64,000 bases of DNA from Paraglaciecola arctica (GTDB lineage: Bacteria; Pseudomonadota; Gammaproteobacteria; Enterobacterales; Alteromonadaceae). Positions 8,166-16,882 of this stretch are shown piece after piece (the first letter of the stretch is position 1; each line of letters starts with the position of its first letter). The notes below the pieces were generated by a model. It worked only from the letters and a program-made list of their open reading frames with translations. It made no database searches and had not been told where the DNA came from. The stretch covers positions 20,911 to 84,910 of the forward strand of contig NZ_JAHKQO010000028.1 in assembly GCF_018861065.1 (NCBI RefSeq), in the 5' to 3' direction. Position numbers and translations under genes: made by a program.

Positions 8166-10559
8166 TTAAAATCTAGCGCGTAACTGCACTCCAAAGTAGC
8201 GACTTGCATCACGTGGAATTTGATACCGGAAACCATCACCGCTATAAGTGGTGATATAACTCTCGTCGGTTAAGTTTTTACCGATTAAGGAAATACGGTA
8301 ATCGTCGTCACTGAATGAGAACGCTAAACTCGCGTTCAATATGCCGTAATCAGGCAACAGGTCTACGGCCGTGGGAGATGCACCAGGTGCACCAGCGTAG
8401 ATTTCGTCGGTGTACACGTAGGAACCATTTAGGTAAATTTCCATATCATCCAGTTCCCAAACATATTCCCCTGTTACTGAGTATTTTAGGTCGGGAGAAA
8501 AGGGGAGGTCGGTACCTGATACTGCATCACAACTAGTAGTTGTGCCATCTGGGCATAAAAACTGATCCACTTCAGCTGTTACGCTAGACAAGCCACCTGT
8601 TAAGGTTAGTTGGTCGGTGGCTTGCCACATAAAATCAAACTCAAAACCTTCAGTAGTAACCGAGCCCGCATTAGTAAGGCGAGTAATAGTGACTCCGTCC
8701 AATAATTCTGAATTGTTAGCTTGGAAACCGTCTATTTCAGTACGGAATATGGCAGCGTTAAAAATTATGCTGCGACTCGCGTATTTGTAACCCAGTTCAT
8801 AGGCGTCAGAGGTTTCTTCATCAATTGGCAAGGTATCGTTATCAGCCATATTGTAGAAAACGTTAAACGCTGGGCCTTTATAACCTTGTGAATACGTCGC
8901 ATAAACCATGCTGTCGTCGTTAATATCAAATTGCGCACCAAACTTTCCTGACACATTTGATTCATCGGTCGAGCCTTGATAATCGGTGTCGAACCCACGT
9001 ACTCCTACACCAGTTCGTCTGTATTGGTCGCTGCTGCTACGATTGTGAGAAAAGCTCACTTCATCGTCGGTATAACGTATACCAAATAACAATCTGAAAT
9101 CATCATTGATGTGGTATTTACCATCGGCAAACAAGGCCCAGTTATCGAATTCGGTTTGCATATAAGCGGTAGCGCCGACAATATCATTGGCGTTACAGCT
9201 TAATCCTTGGTCGCTGATAAATTGTTCTATGTCAGCGTCTGTTGGGTCAACCGCACCAAGAACATCTGTTAAGTATGCGCCGATTGCTGCTGGAAACTGC
9301 CCTCCGTTATTCTGACAACTTGCATCTCGAGTAAAGTTACGTTCCGACTTTTGATTCCACCAAAAGAAGCCCGCTTGATAATCCAATGCTCCGCCAGTAG
9401 GTGATGCTATACGTAACTCTTGAGATATTTGATCCCATTCTTGTGGCCCAATATCATGAAGTTGAAAGCCAACGCCACCGTCATTTACGTTACCAAAATT
9501 AACTGGGAAAGGAATAGAGCCAGTAGTAGAGGTGAAGTCGCCTTCGCGGTATTCAGTGTTGTTCCAGCTGCGGTACGCGGTGATAGACGTAAGCTGATGA
9601 TCTCCCAGCTCCTTATCCACTTGTATTGAAAACGCAGTGGTCTCATCTATGGTACGAGTTTCAAAGTCATGGTCAATTTGCCTTTGGTCAAGATCAAAAT
9701 CTCCACTGCCAGTACTATCGGGCGAGGCTTCTGAATCATGTCGTCCACTTGGAGTGAGTTCTAGATCAGCGCAGCAACTGTCGTTTGAATTAACATTTTC
9801 GAAAATAAATAAGATATCGGTATCGTCTGTGGCTTCGATGTCGAGCATGGCTCGTACACCTTCTTTATCATAGCCGCTGACGGTTTGATTGTTGTATACG
9901 TTGTGGACATAACCATCAAATTGCGATTTTAAAACAGTTAAACTACCACTTACGTTGTCGTTAAGAGGGCCAGAAACACTGGTTTTCAAACGATATTCGT
10001 TATCTTGAAAAAGACTTGCTTCAAAGCTGCCTTCGAATACGTCAGATGGGCGTTTTGTGGTGATGTTAACTACACCCGCAGAGGCATTTTTACCAAAAAG
10101 TGTCCCTTGAGGACCTCGTAATACTTCAATGCGGTCAAGGTCGTATAAATCTACGAAAGCTTGTCCGGAACGTCCTAGTACTACACCATCAACAACAGTA
10201 GAAACACTGGGTTCTGCAGCAACACTAAAGGAAATGGTTCCTATGCCGCGAACAGTTATGGCAGAGTTTCGGGTAGTGTTACCTTTTCTGAAACTAACGG
10301 AAGGCACTAAGGCTTGTAGACCTTCGATATTGGCTGAAAACGCAGAGTTTATTTGGTCTTCCCTAAGTACAGATACCGCGACCGGTACTTCATTTAGACT
10401 TTCAACACGTTTTTGCGCGGTGACTGTGATTTTCTCAAAACCTTTATCTTGGGTATCATCTGCCTCTTGGGCATTGGCTGATAATCCAATAGTCAAACAA
10501 GCAGATACTGCAAGGGCCTTGGTTATGCTGGTGTGTAAGTTACTGGGTTTAAATTGCAT
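8166..10559 (-). CDS. TonB-dependent outer-membrane receptor
   Basis: A 797-aa protein with a signal peptide (residues 1-30, cleavage near ANA-QE) and a TonB-box-like segment (FEKITVTAQKR, about 41-51). The plug domain carries ITVRGIG, DLDRIEVLRGPQGTLFGKNASAGVVNI, and is followed by a 22-strand-type barrel ending in aromatic RARF. It imports a substrate too large or scarce for porins across the outer membrane using TonB energy. The plug type is that of the large carbohydrate or xenobiotic-type receptors common in Alteromonadales and sphingomonads. It is a single-gene unit, with operator copy B upstream of the start and a strong terminator downstream. Shared operators link it to the GH31/TRAP genes; the ligand is unknown. 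Confidence 0.92.
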   Translation of the reverse strand: MQFKPSNLHTSITKALAVSACLTIGLSANAQEADDTQDKGFEKITVTAQKRVESLNEVPVAVSVLREDQINSAFSANIEGLQALVPSVSFRKGNTTRNSAITVRGIGTISFSVAAEPSVSTVVDGVVLGRSGQAFVDLYDLDRIEVLRGPQGTLFGKNASAGVVNITTKRPSDVFEGSFEASLFQDNEYRLKTSVSGPLNDNVSGSLTVLKSQFDGYVHNVYNNQTVSGYDKEGVRAMLDIEATDDTDILFIFENVNSNDSCCADLELTPSGRHDSEASPDSTGSGDFDLDQRQIDHDFETRTIDETTAFSIQVDKELGDHQLTSITAYRSWNNTEYREGDFTSTTGSIPFPVNFGNVNDGGVGFQLHDIGPQEWDQISQELRIASPTGGALDYQAGFFWWNQKSERNFTRDASCQNNGGQFPAAIGAYLTDVLGAVDPTDADIEQFISDQGLSCNANDIVGATAYMQTEFDNWALFADGKYHINDDFRLLFGIRYTDDEVSFSHNRSSSDQYRRTGVGVRGFDTDYQGSTDESNVSGKFGAQFDINDDSMVYATYSQGYKGPAFNVFYNMADNDTLPIDEETSDAYELGYKYASRSIIFNAAIFRTEIDGFQANNSELLDGVTITRLTNAGSVTTEGFEFDFMWQATDQLTLTGGLSSVTAEVDQFLCPDGTTTSCDAVSGTDLPFSPDLKYSVTGEYVWELDDMEIYLNGSYVYTDEIYAGAPGASPTAVDLLPDYGILNASLAFSFSDDDYRISLIGKNLTDESYITTYSGDGFRYQIPRDASRYFGVQLRARF

Positions 10560-10661
10560 AGTGTTCTCTCAAGCTTCGTTTTAATTATGTAACGACACCT
10601 CAGTGAAACGCATATCTCCACTTGAGGCGAGGGCTCATCTATTATTGTTATTTTGTGCCAC

Positions 10662-10691
10662 CATCTTCTGTCTTATATAAGACAGAAGATG
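10662..10691. promoter_or_regulatory. Regulon operator, copy B
   Basis: A perfect 30-bp palindrome: CATCTTCTGTCTTAT followed by its exact reverse complement. It lies about 100 bp upstream of the receptor ATG (minus strand) and about 95 bp beyond the dctP stop. It shares the TCTTATATAAGA core with copies A and C and has the longest symmetry of the three. Confidence 0.8.
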
Positions 10692-10785
10692 TAAGAAATT
10701 TAACCTTTAAGTAAAGTTTTTGCAATCTTTTTGTTGCGATTAGGTTAATTATAGATGGGTAATGACGCTTATTTGTTAAAATTAG

Positions 10786-11826
10786 CTAGTTGATAGTTGC
10801 ATTACATTGCGCGACAGAGGTATCTAAAAGATCTAACCATTCGTTACCAAAGTTATCGACAAACCATTGGCGCATATTTACTGAGGTGTCTTTAAATATT
10901 TGTTTCTCTGCTAAAGATGGGCGATAAATAGTACCACCTGCTTGCTCAAATAGTTTGTAGGAATGACTCTCTTGAGTTGCGACCAACTCGCTGGCCGCGG
11001 CTTTTTGTTTGGCAAATCCTTCGATAACTATTTGCTGGATATCTTGCGGTAAGGTTTTCCACACGGGCTCTGAAAACCACCATAGGGTGGCCATATAGGA
11101 GTGTCCATCAAGGATGATGTATTTTAAATGTTCTTCAAGCTTAGCTCCAATGATATCTTGAATGCCGTTTTTACTACCTTCAACCACACCGGTTGCCAGT
11201 GCTGTGTAAAGTTCAGCCCATGATATAGGCGTAGGGTTAGCTCCTAACTGCCTGACTAATTCCTGCTGAATATCAGCTGGTGTCGTTCGAATTTTTTGAC
11301 CTGCTAAATCATCTGGACTGTGAATCGGTTTACTAGTTGTGGCAAAGTTGCGCCAACCTCCAGTATTAGAGACACCAATTAACCTAATATTCAGACCGTT
11401 ATCTAGCACTGTTTCTCGCATTTTATGAATAATAGGACCATCCAATACACATTCAGCCTGGGCGTCACTGGTAAACACATAGGGTAGATCCAATACTTGA
11501 GCTGGAGCGAAAAAGTTACCTGTACCACCTGCAGTGCTGGGAAACATTTCTAAAACCCCCGATTGTAAGCTACTTATACATTCAGGGACGCTGCCACAAA
11601 ACTGCCCTGAGGCATACAGTTGCACTTGTACTCGACCTTCGCTGGCTTTTTCAACATATTCTTTAAACGCTAATAAACCGACATAGTCTTCATCTTGGAT
11701 GGAGGCTTGAATCGATGCTTTAATTGTAAATTCAGCTTGAGTAACGCTAGCGCGAAAAATCCCCACTGTGCAACTAATAGCAATTAGCCCGTACACCACT
11801 AATAAAATTAAGCGTTTTATCGACAT
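10786..11826 (-). CDS. dctP: TRAP transporter substrate-binding protein (DctP)
   Basis: A 346-aa periplasmic binding protein of the DctP/TAXI-like TRAP class with an N-terminal signal/anchor (RLILLVVYGLIAISC). The family landmarks are the FAPAQVLDLPYVF segment and GQKIRTTPADIQQELVRQLG, whose Arg is the residue that normally salt-bridges the acidic group of the ligand. TRAP systems usually carry carboxylates or sulfonates, which points to an anionic substrate. The ATG at 11826 lies 1 nt after the dctM stop; an upstream in-frame TTG would overlap dctM. It is the last gene of the GH31-dctQ-dctM-dctP operon. Confidence 0.88.
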   Translation of the reverse strand: MSIKRLILLVVYGLIAISCTVGIFRASVTQAEFTIKASIQASIQDEDYVGLLAFKEYVEKASEGRVQVQLYASGQFCGSVPECISSLQSGVLEMFPSTAGGTGNFFAPAQVLDLPYVFTSDAQAECVLDGPIIHKMRETVLDNGLNIRLIGVSNTGGWRNFATTSKPIHSPDDLAGQKIRTTPADIQQELVRQLGANPTPISWAELYTALATGVVEGSKNGIQDIIGAKLEEHLKYIILDGHSYMATLWWFSEPVWKTLPQDIQQIVIEGFAKQKAAASELVATQESHSYKLFEQAGGTIYRPSLAEKQIFKDTSVNMRQWFVDNFGNEWLDLLDTSVAQCNATIN

Positions 11827-11827
11827 C

Positions 11828-13114
11828 TTAAGCAAATCCAAACAAAGTTGGTAAAGTCATGGTTAGCGCTGGGAAGTATGTGATTAGAAATATCACTGCC
11901 GCTTCCACTGCTAGAAAAGGCAACATCTCTAGCGCGATATTTTCGGTTTTTTCACCAGACACCGATGCTGCGACAAACAACACTAGTCCCATAGGTGGCG
12001 TGGCGAGACCTACCGTTAAATTCACACACATGATCACCGCAAAATGTAGGGGATCAATACCTAATGAAATGAATATAGGCGCAAGAACAGGACCTAAGAT
12101 TAAAATAGCTGGGCCAGCATCCAAAAACATGCCAATGGCAAATAGAAATAAGTTAATGATTAAAAGCAGCAACAGCACGTTATCTGTGATGCCCGTTATT
12201 TCAGACGCTAAGGTGTCGGCCATGCCTGATACTGTGATGATCCAAGCAAAAGTGACGGCCGACCCTACCAATAATAGAATGGTGCCGGACTGCACTGCAG
12301 CGTTGACTAAGATAGTAGGCAACTTGTTGAGTTTTAAGGTATTGGTTACAAACAAAGTAATAATCAGTGCATATCCGGCAGCAACGGCCGCCGCTTCGGT
12401 GGGGGTAAATACACCTAGTACTATGCCACCCAATAAAATAACAGGTGTTAACAAAGGTAAAAACGAGCTTTTTAATGCACTACCACGCTCATGCCATGTG
12501 GCTTTAGCATTAGCTACTGGGTAATTGCGTTTTTTGGATATTCGGCTGGTCATTAACATTAAACCAGCACATATCATTATACCGGGTACAATTCCCGCTA
12601 AAAACATACCTGCTACAGATACGTTCATTATAAAAGCGTATAAAATCATGATGCCAGAGGGAGGAATGATAGGGCCAATAACTGAGGATGCTGCTGTTAC
12701 AGCGGCCGCAAAACGTCGGCTGTAACCATTTTGTTGCATCGCAGGAATAAGCATTTTACCTAATGCAGACGTATCTGCGACGGCAGATCCAGATAAGCCT
12801 GCAAATAACACCGAAGATAAAATATTCACTTGAGCTAAACCGCCACGATAGTGACCGATTAAAGTTTGACTAAAACGCACTATAGATTGGGTGATTCCAC
12901 CTTGGTTCATGAGTTCGCCAGCCAATATAAAAAACGGTACTGCCATCAAAGGAAAGGAGTTCATTCCCGAATATAATCGATTTAATAAAGCAGAAAAAAA
13001 TACTTCTTTACCATCGAGTATAAGGCTGACCCCGGGGCCAATTAACAGCGCAAAAATGACAGGTGCGCCAGCGGTTAATAATAAAATGAATACCCAGAAG
13101 TAACTTAATGACAT
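11828..13114 (-). CDS. dctM: TRAP transporter large permease subunit (DctM)
   Basis: A 428-aa polytopic membrane protein with the DctM landmarks: PLMAVPFFILAGELM near residue 55, GLSGSAVADTSALGKMLIPAM near 110, SSVIGPIIPPSGIMILYA near 145, and a late ATPPMGLVLFV. It forms the transport channel of the tripartite system, driven by the sodium or proton gradient. Spacing is 1 nt from dctQ and 1 nt to dctP, so translation is probably coupled. Confidence 0.93.
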   Translation of the reverse strand: MSLSYFWVFILLLTAGAPVIFALLIGPGVSLILDGKEVFFSALLNRLYSGMNSFPLMAVPFFILAGELMNQGGITQSIVRFSQTLIGHYRGGLAQVNILSSVLFAGLSGSAVADTSALGKMLIPAMQQNGYSRRFAAAVTAASSVIGPIIPPSGIMILYAFIMNVSVAGMFLAGIVPGIMICAGLMLMTSRISKKRNYPVANAKATWHERGSALKSSFLPLLTPVILLGGIVLGVFTPTEAAAVAAGYALIITLFVTNTLKLNKLPTILVNAAVQSGTILLLVGSAVTFAWIITVSGMADTLASEITGITDNVLLLLLIINLFLFAIGMFLDAGPAILILGPVLAPIFISLGIDPLHFAVIMCVNLTVGLATPPMGLVLFVAASVSGEKTENIALEMLPFLAVEAAVIFLITYFPALTMTLPTLFGFA

Positions 13115-13115
13115 A

Positions 13116-13658
13116 TTAAAGAGCGTCCTGCGGTGGAGCGAAACAATGATTTAAAGGCAAACATAATTGTTCCACGAGCTTTTCTACACCCACTAAACAA
13201 ATCGAGCCAAATGCAAAAGGGGCGCAGCTATAAAAATAGGCTAATTTCACTGGCACAGAAGACGCGTTGATACTCAGTCCTGACTGCCAAAACTCTAAGC
13301 TCTGTTTAAAAAATATGCCGCAAATAATGATGATCAATAGAGTTATCGATAATTCAGTCAATCTGCGTAGCAAAGCTGGCAGCGCATCGGCAAACATTTG
13401 AATTGATACGTTTAGATGTTCACGGTAGGCCCATGGCGCGACTAAACATGCCACCCAAACCATAGAAAATTTTGCCAGTTCCTCGGTCCACGCCAGTGAA
13501 TCGTTTAATACATATCTAAAAAACACCTGCGCCAAAATCATGCCTAACATGACAGCAAGTAATCCACCGGCTAAGTTCTTGGCCACATTCGCCATTAAGT
13601 AATTGACCTTACCCAGCGGAGTATTGAGTGCGAACAAAACTTGCTGCAGCTTAATCAT
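13116..13658 (-). CDS. dctQ: TRAP transporter small permease subunit (DctQ)
   Basis: A 180-aa membrane protein with four predicted helices and the DctQ signature FFRYVLNDSLAWTEELAKFSMVW (residues about 47-69). It is the small membrane partner of DctM. Its ATG shares one base with the stop codon of the GH31 gene (TAATG), indicating tight operon coupling with a glycosidase. Confidence 0.9.
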   Translation of the reverse strand: MIKLQQVLFALNTPLGKVNYLMANVAKNLAGGLLAVMLGMILAQVFFRYVLNDSLAWTEELAKFSMVWVACLVAPWAYREHLNVSIQMFADALPALLRRLTELSITLLIIIICGIFFKQSLEFWQSGLSINASSVPVKLAYFYSCAPFAFGSICLVGVEKLVEQLCLPLNHCFAPPQDAL

Positions 13659-15784
13659 TATGATTTTGCATCTTCGTTTGGCCAGTAATGACTAATTTGC
13701 ATACCGGTTTTGGGGTGTTCTAATTGCTCTGTATGCAGTATGTCTGGACCAATAGGGAGTGTCTGTCCATGGGGCACAAATACAGCCATTTCATCCAGGG
13801 CTAATGTTAATTTGTGAACGTAGCCTCCACTAAACACTTGTTGTTCAGGGAATCTAAGCCACTGTCCCTGAGGTAAATAAAACTCTACTTCACCACCGGG
13901 TTGTGTGCAGGGAACCACTAATAAATGATCACCAAACATAAACTGAATTTCAAAACCTCGGGCTAACCTGTCATCGGGGAAGGCCAAAGCCATGGCGCGC
14001 ATCACTGGCAGACCGGTTTGACTAGCTTGTTGCATAGCTTGTTGTAGGTATGGAATAAGTTGATAGCGTAATTTTAGTGCTTGATCTACGGCTTTTTCAG
14101 CTTGTGATCCATAACTCCAAGGTTCGCGTTGACCTATACCGTGTAAACGCATATGCGCTGAAAACACTGCTGTTTGTGACCAACGAACAAACAATTCCGC
14201 ATCCCGGGTATCTTTATAAAAACCGCCTACGTCAGTAGCAAAATAGGGTGCACCTGACATGCCCCAAGACAACGCGCCTCTTATACTGCCAATCAATCCA
14301 CCCCAATCGGCTTGAGGATCGCCCCCCCATTGGCTGGGATAACGTTGTGAACCAGTCCATGCGCTGCGACTGAATAAAAATGGCCCTGTATGGCTATATT
14401 TTTCTGCTGCTTGATACACACAACGGTTATATAAAAGACTGTATACATTGTGTAATCGATGCCCTGAATCGCCGTTGTGGGCCAACATATTGTCATCTTC
14501 TAGCTGTTCGCCAAAATCAGCTTTGATCATATCCACACCAAGATCAAATAGTGGTTTATGTGATTCAAGCCAAAAAGCGAACGCATCAGGATGAGTGAAG
14601 TCCACTATTCCTGATTCAGGTAAGGGTGTTAACACTTCAGCAAAGGCACTCATGTCCCATTGGTAACGGTAGGCTTCGCCACTACGTTTATCTTTAAGTA
14701 ACCAACCTTTTTTGGCCATTTCTGTAAACAAAGGGTTTTGTACCGAGACTAAAGGATATTCCCAAATACACACCTTAAAATTCATGGCTTTAAGGTCATC
14801 AATCACCTGATTCGGTGGAAAGTCAGCAAATCTTTTGGGATCCCATTCAAATGCAAAACGGGTATCAGTATCCTGCCAGGCACGTCCGTCTAAGGTGATG
14901 ACATCACAAGGCATGTTGTGCTCGCGCACGGCTTTGGCCGTAGCCATTAGTTCTGGTACATCTTTGTAATAGGCCTTAGATAAAATCACCCCCAAACTCC
15001 AAACTGGTGGGATTGGTGCTTTACCGGTCAATTCAGTGTACTGATGGATGATTTCTGCACCATTTTTTCCGGTCAATATAAAAATATCCAAGGCATCGTC
15101 TTCAACTAATAAGCCATAAGACCTTTGTGACCAAGGCGCATAGCCCACAGCATGAGTGACAGGGGCAGGGGTATGTACAAATACTCCCCAACCTTGGGGA
15201 CTCCAAGCAAAAGGCGTATTTTTGTAGGATATTTCAGCATTGACGCCCAGCGCATCATGATTATAAGAACGAATAAACTGCCCGCGTTTATTCAAACTTG
15301 ACCATTTTTCACCTAAACCATATACCGCTTCTTCAGCACCTAAATCTAAACTAAATAACCACCCCTGATCGGTTTTCGCTAAAGGAGGGATTCGAAACTG
15401 TCTTACAAAATGTCCATCGTTTGGGGTTCTTTGGACACTTTTTCCTTCGTAAAAAAGTTCAAAGGAAAAAGGATGATGTTGAATAATTAGTTGGTGATCG
15501 CCTGATGAAATAGACGTGTTATGTTCTGAGTGATTAAGTTCGCTAACCTGATTTTCTGGCTCTTGTTGCAACATTTCGTAATTGGCACTAGAGCGGCCTG
15601 TTGCTCGCAGACGTAACCCAAACCAATGAAAACTCAATTGTAATGTACCAACCGTAGTGGGCAACATTATTGTAGAATCTTCAGCCAAGTAAGCGGCACC
15701 TGTCACTGCCACTTGGGTAACCACATTCCAATCAGGTGCAGCTAGATTGAGTTTTGGCGATTGTGATGATGAGAGCTCAGACAC
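13658..15784 (-). CDS. Glycoside hydrolase family 31 (alpha-xylosidase/alpha-glucosidase type)
   Basis: A 708-aa enzyme with no signal peptide, hence cytoplasmic. The (beta/alpha)8 domain spans about 255-590. The nucleophile is D423 (MIKADFGE) and the acid/base is D489 (QWGGDPQADW). C-terminal beta-sandwich domains follow. The region ITLDGRAWQDTDTRFAFEWDP (about 296-316) replaces the sequence that in YihQ-type sulfoquinovosidases holds the Gln/Arg/Trp sulfonate-binding residues. It therefore looks closer to YicI-like alpha-xylosidases. It is the first gene of the TRAP operon, with operator copy C 88 bp upstream, so the imported solute is presumably an alpha-glycoside hydrolysed inside the cell. 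The exact sugar is unknown. Confidence 0.88.
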   Translation of the reverse strand: MSELSSSQSPKLNLAAPDWNVVTQVAVTGAAYLAEDSTIMLPTTVGTLQLSFHWFGLRLRATGRSSANYEMLQQEPENQVSELNHSEHNTSISSGDHQLIIQHHPFSFELFYEGKSVQRTPNDGHFVRQFRIPPLAKTDQGWLFSLDLGAEEAVYGLGEKWSSLNKRGQFIRSYNHDALGVNAEISYKNTPFAWSPQGWGVFVHTPAPVTHAVGYAPWSQRSYGLLVEDDALDIFILTGKNGAEIIHQYTELTGKAPIPPVWSLGVILSKAYYKDVPELMATAKAVREHNMPCDVITLDGRAWQDTDTRFAFEWDPKRFADFPPNQVIDDLKAMNFKVCIWEYPLVSVQNPLFTEMAKKGWLLKDKRSGEAYRYQWDMSAFAEVLTPLPESGIVDFTHPDAFAFWLESHKPLFDLGVDMIKADFGEQLEDDNMLAHNGDSGHRLHNVYSLLYNRCVYQAAEKYSHTGPFLFSRSAWTGSQRYPSQWGGDPQADWGGLIGSIRGALSWGMSGAPYFATDVGGFYKDTRDAELFVRWSQTAVFSAHMRLHGIGQREPWSYGSQAEKAVDQALKLRYQLIPYLQQAMQQASQTGLPVMRAMALAFPDDRLARGFEIQFMFGDHLLVVPCTQPGGEVEFYLPQGQWLRFPEQQVFSGGYVHKLTLALDEMAVFVPHGQTLPIGPDILHTEQLEHPKTGMQISHYWPNEDAKS

Positions 15785-15871
15785 AGGTAACCTCTGGTAG
15801 TTTGCATTGCTATATTCTACTTATTTGAACCGCTTGCGGAAAACAAACTACGCATGAACAAATAACATAGG

Positions 15872-15893
15872 TTTAATCTTATATAAGACATAA
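15872..15893. promoter_or_regulatory. Regulon operator, copy C
   Basis: The right half (ATAAGACATAA) is identical to copy A, and the left half is degenerate apart from TCTTAT and an outer TTT. It lies 88 bp upstream of the GH31 start, on the side shared with the divergent GntR gene, so it could control both. Confidence 0.7.
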
Positions 15894-16088
15894 GTTATAG
15901 TAGTGTTAAATTTTTGTCAATCGATGAGAACAGTCAATCGCTTTAAATATATTAAGTGACCAAGCTGTACTCATTTTATGAGATTGAGCATGACCCAATG
16001 ATTGAACATAGCTATTTCTAATTCTGTTAATCACTTAGGTTGAAATTTTTTAGTACAATATCTATTTAATTCCTTGAATCAGAGTAGC

Positions 16089-16118
16089 AGTTAATAATAC
16101 TCTAGAGCATTATTAACT
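16089..16118 (+). promoter_or_regulatory. Inverted repeat just upstream of the GntR start
   Basis: Two perfect 10-bp arms (AGTTAATAAT and its complement) flank a 10-nt spacer that itself contains CTCTAGAG. It ends 14 nt before the GntR ATG. It could be an autoregulatory operator different from the TCTTATATAAGA site, or an mRNA hairpin that limits translation. Confidence 0.5.
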
Positions 16119-16132
16119 TGCAGTTTACATTC

Positions 16133-16882
16133 ATGAATAAAAATCGTTTTGATAACAAACTCAGTCAACCAGGGTTAGCATTTCAGCCCCTTTACAAACA
16201 AGTTGAGGAGCATGTCACTCAACTGATTGTTGAACAACGTTGGAAGCCTGGGGAAATGTTACCGAACGAATTTCAATTGGCAAGCGAACTAAATGTCAGT
16301 CAAGGTACGGTGCGTAAAGCATTAAACAGTTTAACCGATGCTAAAATACTGACCCGAAGACAAGGCATTGGGACTTTTGTTTCAGAGCATACTGGGCATC
16401 ATAGTTTGTATCGATTCTTTCCGTTAATTGCTGATGGAAAAACGCCGGAGCTACCTAAAGCTGAACTACTTTCAGTAGAAACTCATAAAGCTACTAAACA
16501 GGTTGCCCAAGCGTTAGAATTAGAGCTAAATGCCAAAGTGATAGTGCTTAGTAGACGGCGAATATTGAATAACGAATTTTGCATTGCCGAAACTATATTT
16601 TTGCCACATAAATACTTCGGCACACTGGAAGAACATCCCGAAGTCCCTCATACCCTTTATCATTTCTATCAAACTCAATTTAATCTTACCGTTCGAGACA
16701 CCCGCGACAGTATTAAAGCAGTACTGGCGACTAAGCAAGATGCTCAGATGTTAGGTATAACGTTAGGTGATCCGCTTCTAGAAGTCACACGAGTGACCCA
16801 CTCATTAGACAACAAAGCCATAGAATTTAGACAGAGTCGCTGCCGTAGTGATAACTATCATTATTTAGTGGAACTGGGTTAG
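16133..16882 (+). CDS. GntR-family regulator with UTRA domain (HutC subfamily)
   Basis: A 249-aa regulator. The N-terminal winged helix-turn-helix (residues about 12-80) contains WKPGEMLPNEFQLASELNVSQ and GTVRKALNSLTDAKILTRRQG, followed by a UTRA effector domain (about 95-245) of the kind that binds sugars or other small molecules. It is divergent from the GH31/TRAP operon. Its closeness to the three palindromes makes it the probable local repressor. I prefer ATG 16133; a TTG at 16118 falls inside the inverted repeat. Neither has a strong ribosome binding site. Confidence 0.87.
   Translation: MNKNRFDNKLSQPGLAFQPLYKQVEEHVTQLIVEQRWKPGEMLPNEFQLASELNVSQGTVRKALNSLTDAKILTRRQGIGTFVSEHTGHHSLYRFFPLIADGKTPELPKAELLSVETHKATKQVAQALELELNAKVIVLSRRRILNNEFCIAETIFLPHKYFGTLEEHPEVPHTLYHFYQTQFNLTVRDTRDSIKAVLATKQDAQMLGITLGDPLLEVTRVTHSLDNKAIEFRQSRCRSDNYHYLVELG

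Noticed and set aside
10668..10685. CTGT...ACAG symmetry in operator copy B as a LexA box
   Set aside because: The spacing is CTGT-N10-ACAG rather than N8, and the same core recurs at other sites without CTGT, so it belongs to the GntR-type palindrome.
13658..15784. Naming the GH31 gene a sulfoquinovosidase (yihQ)
   Set aside because: The Q...RxxW sulfonate-binding residues are not visible; only the general GH31 nucleophile and acid/base are.
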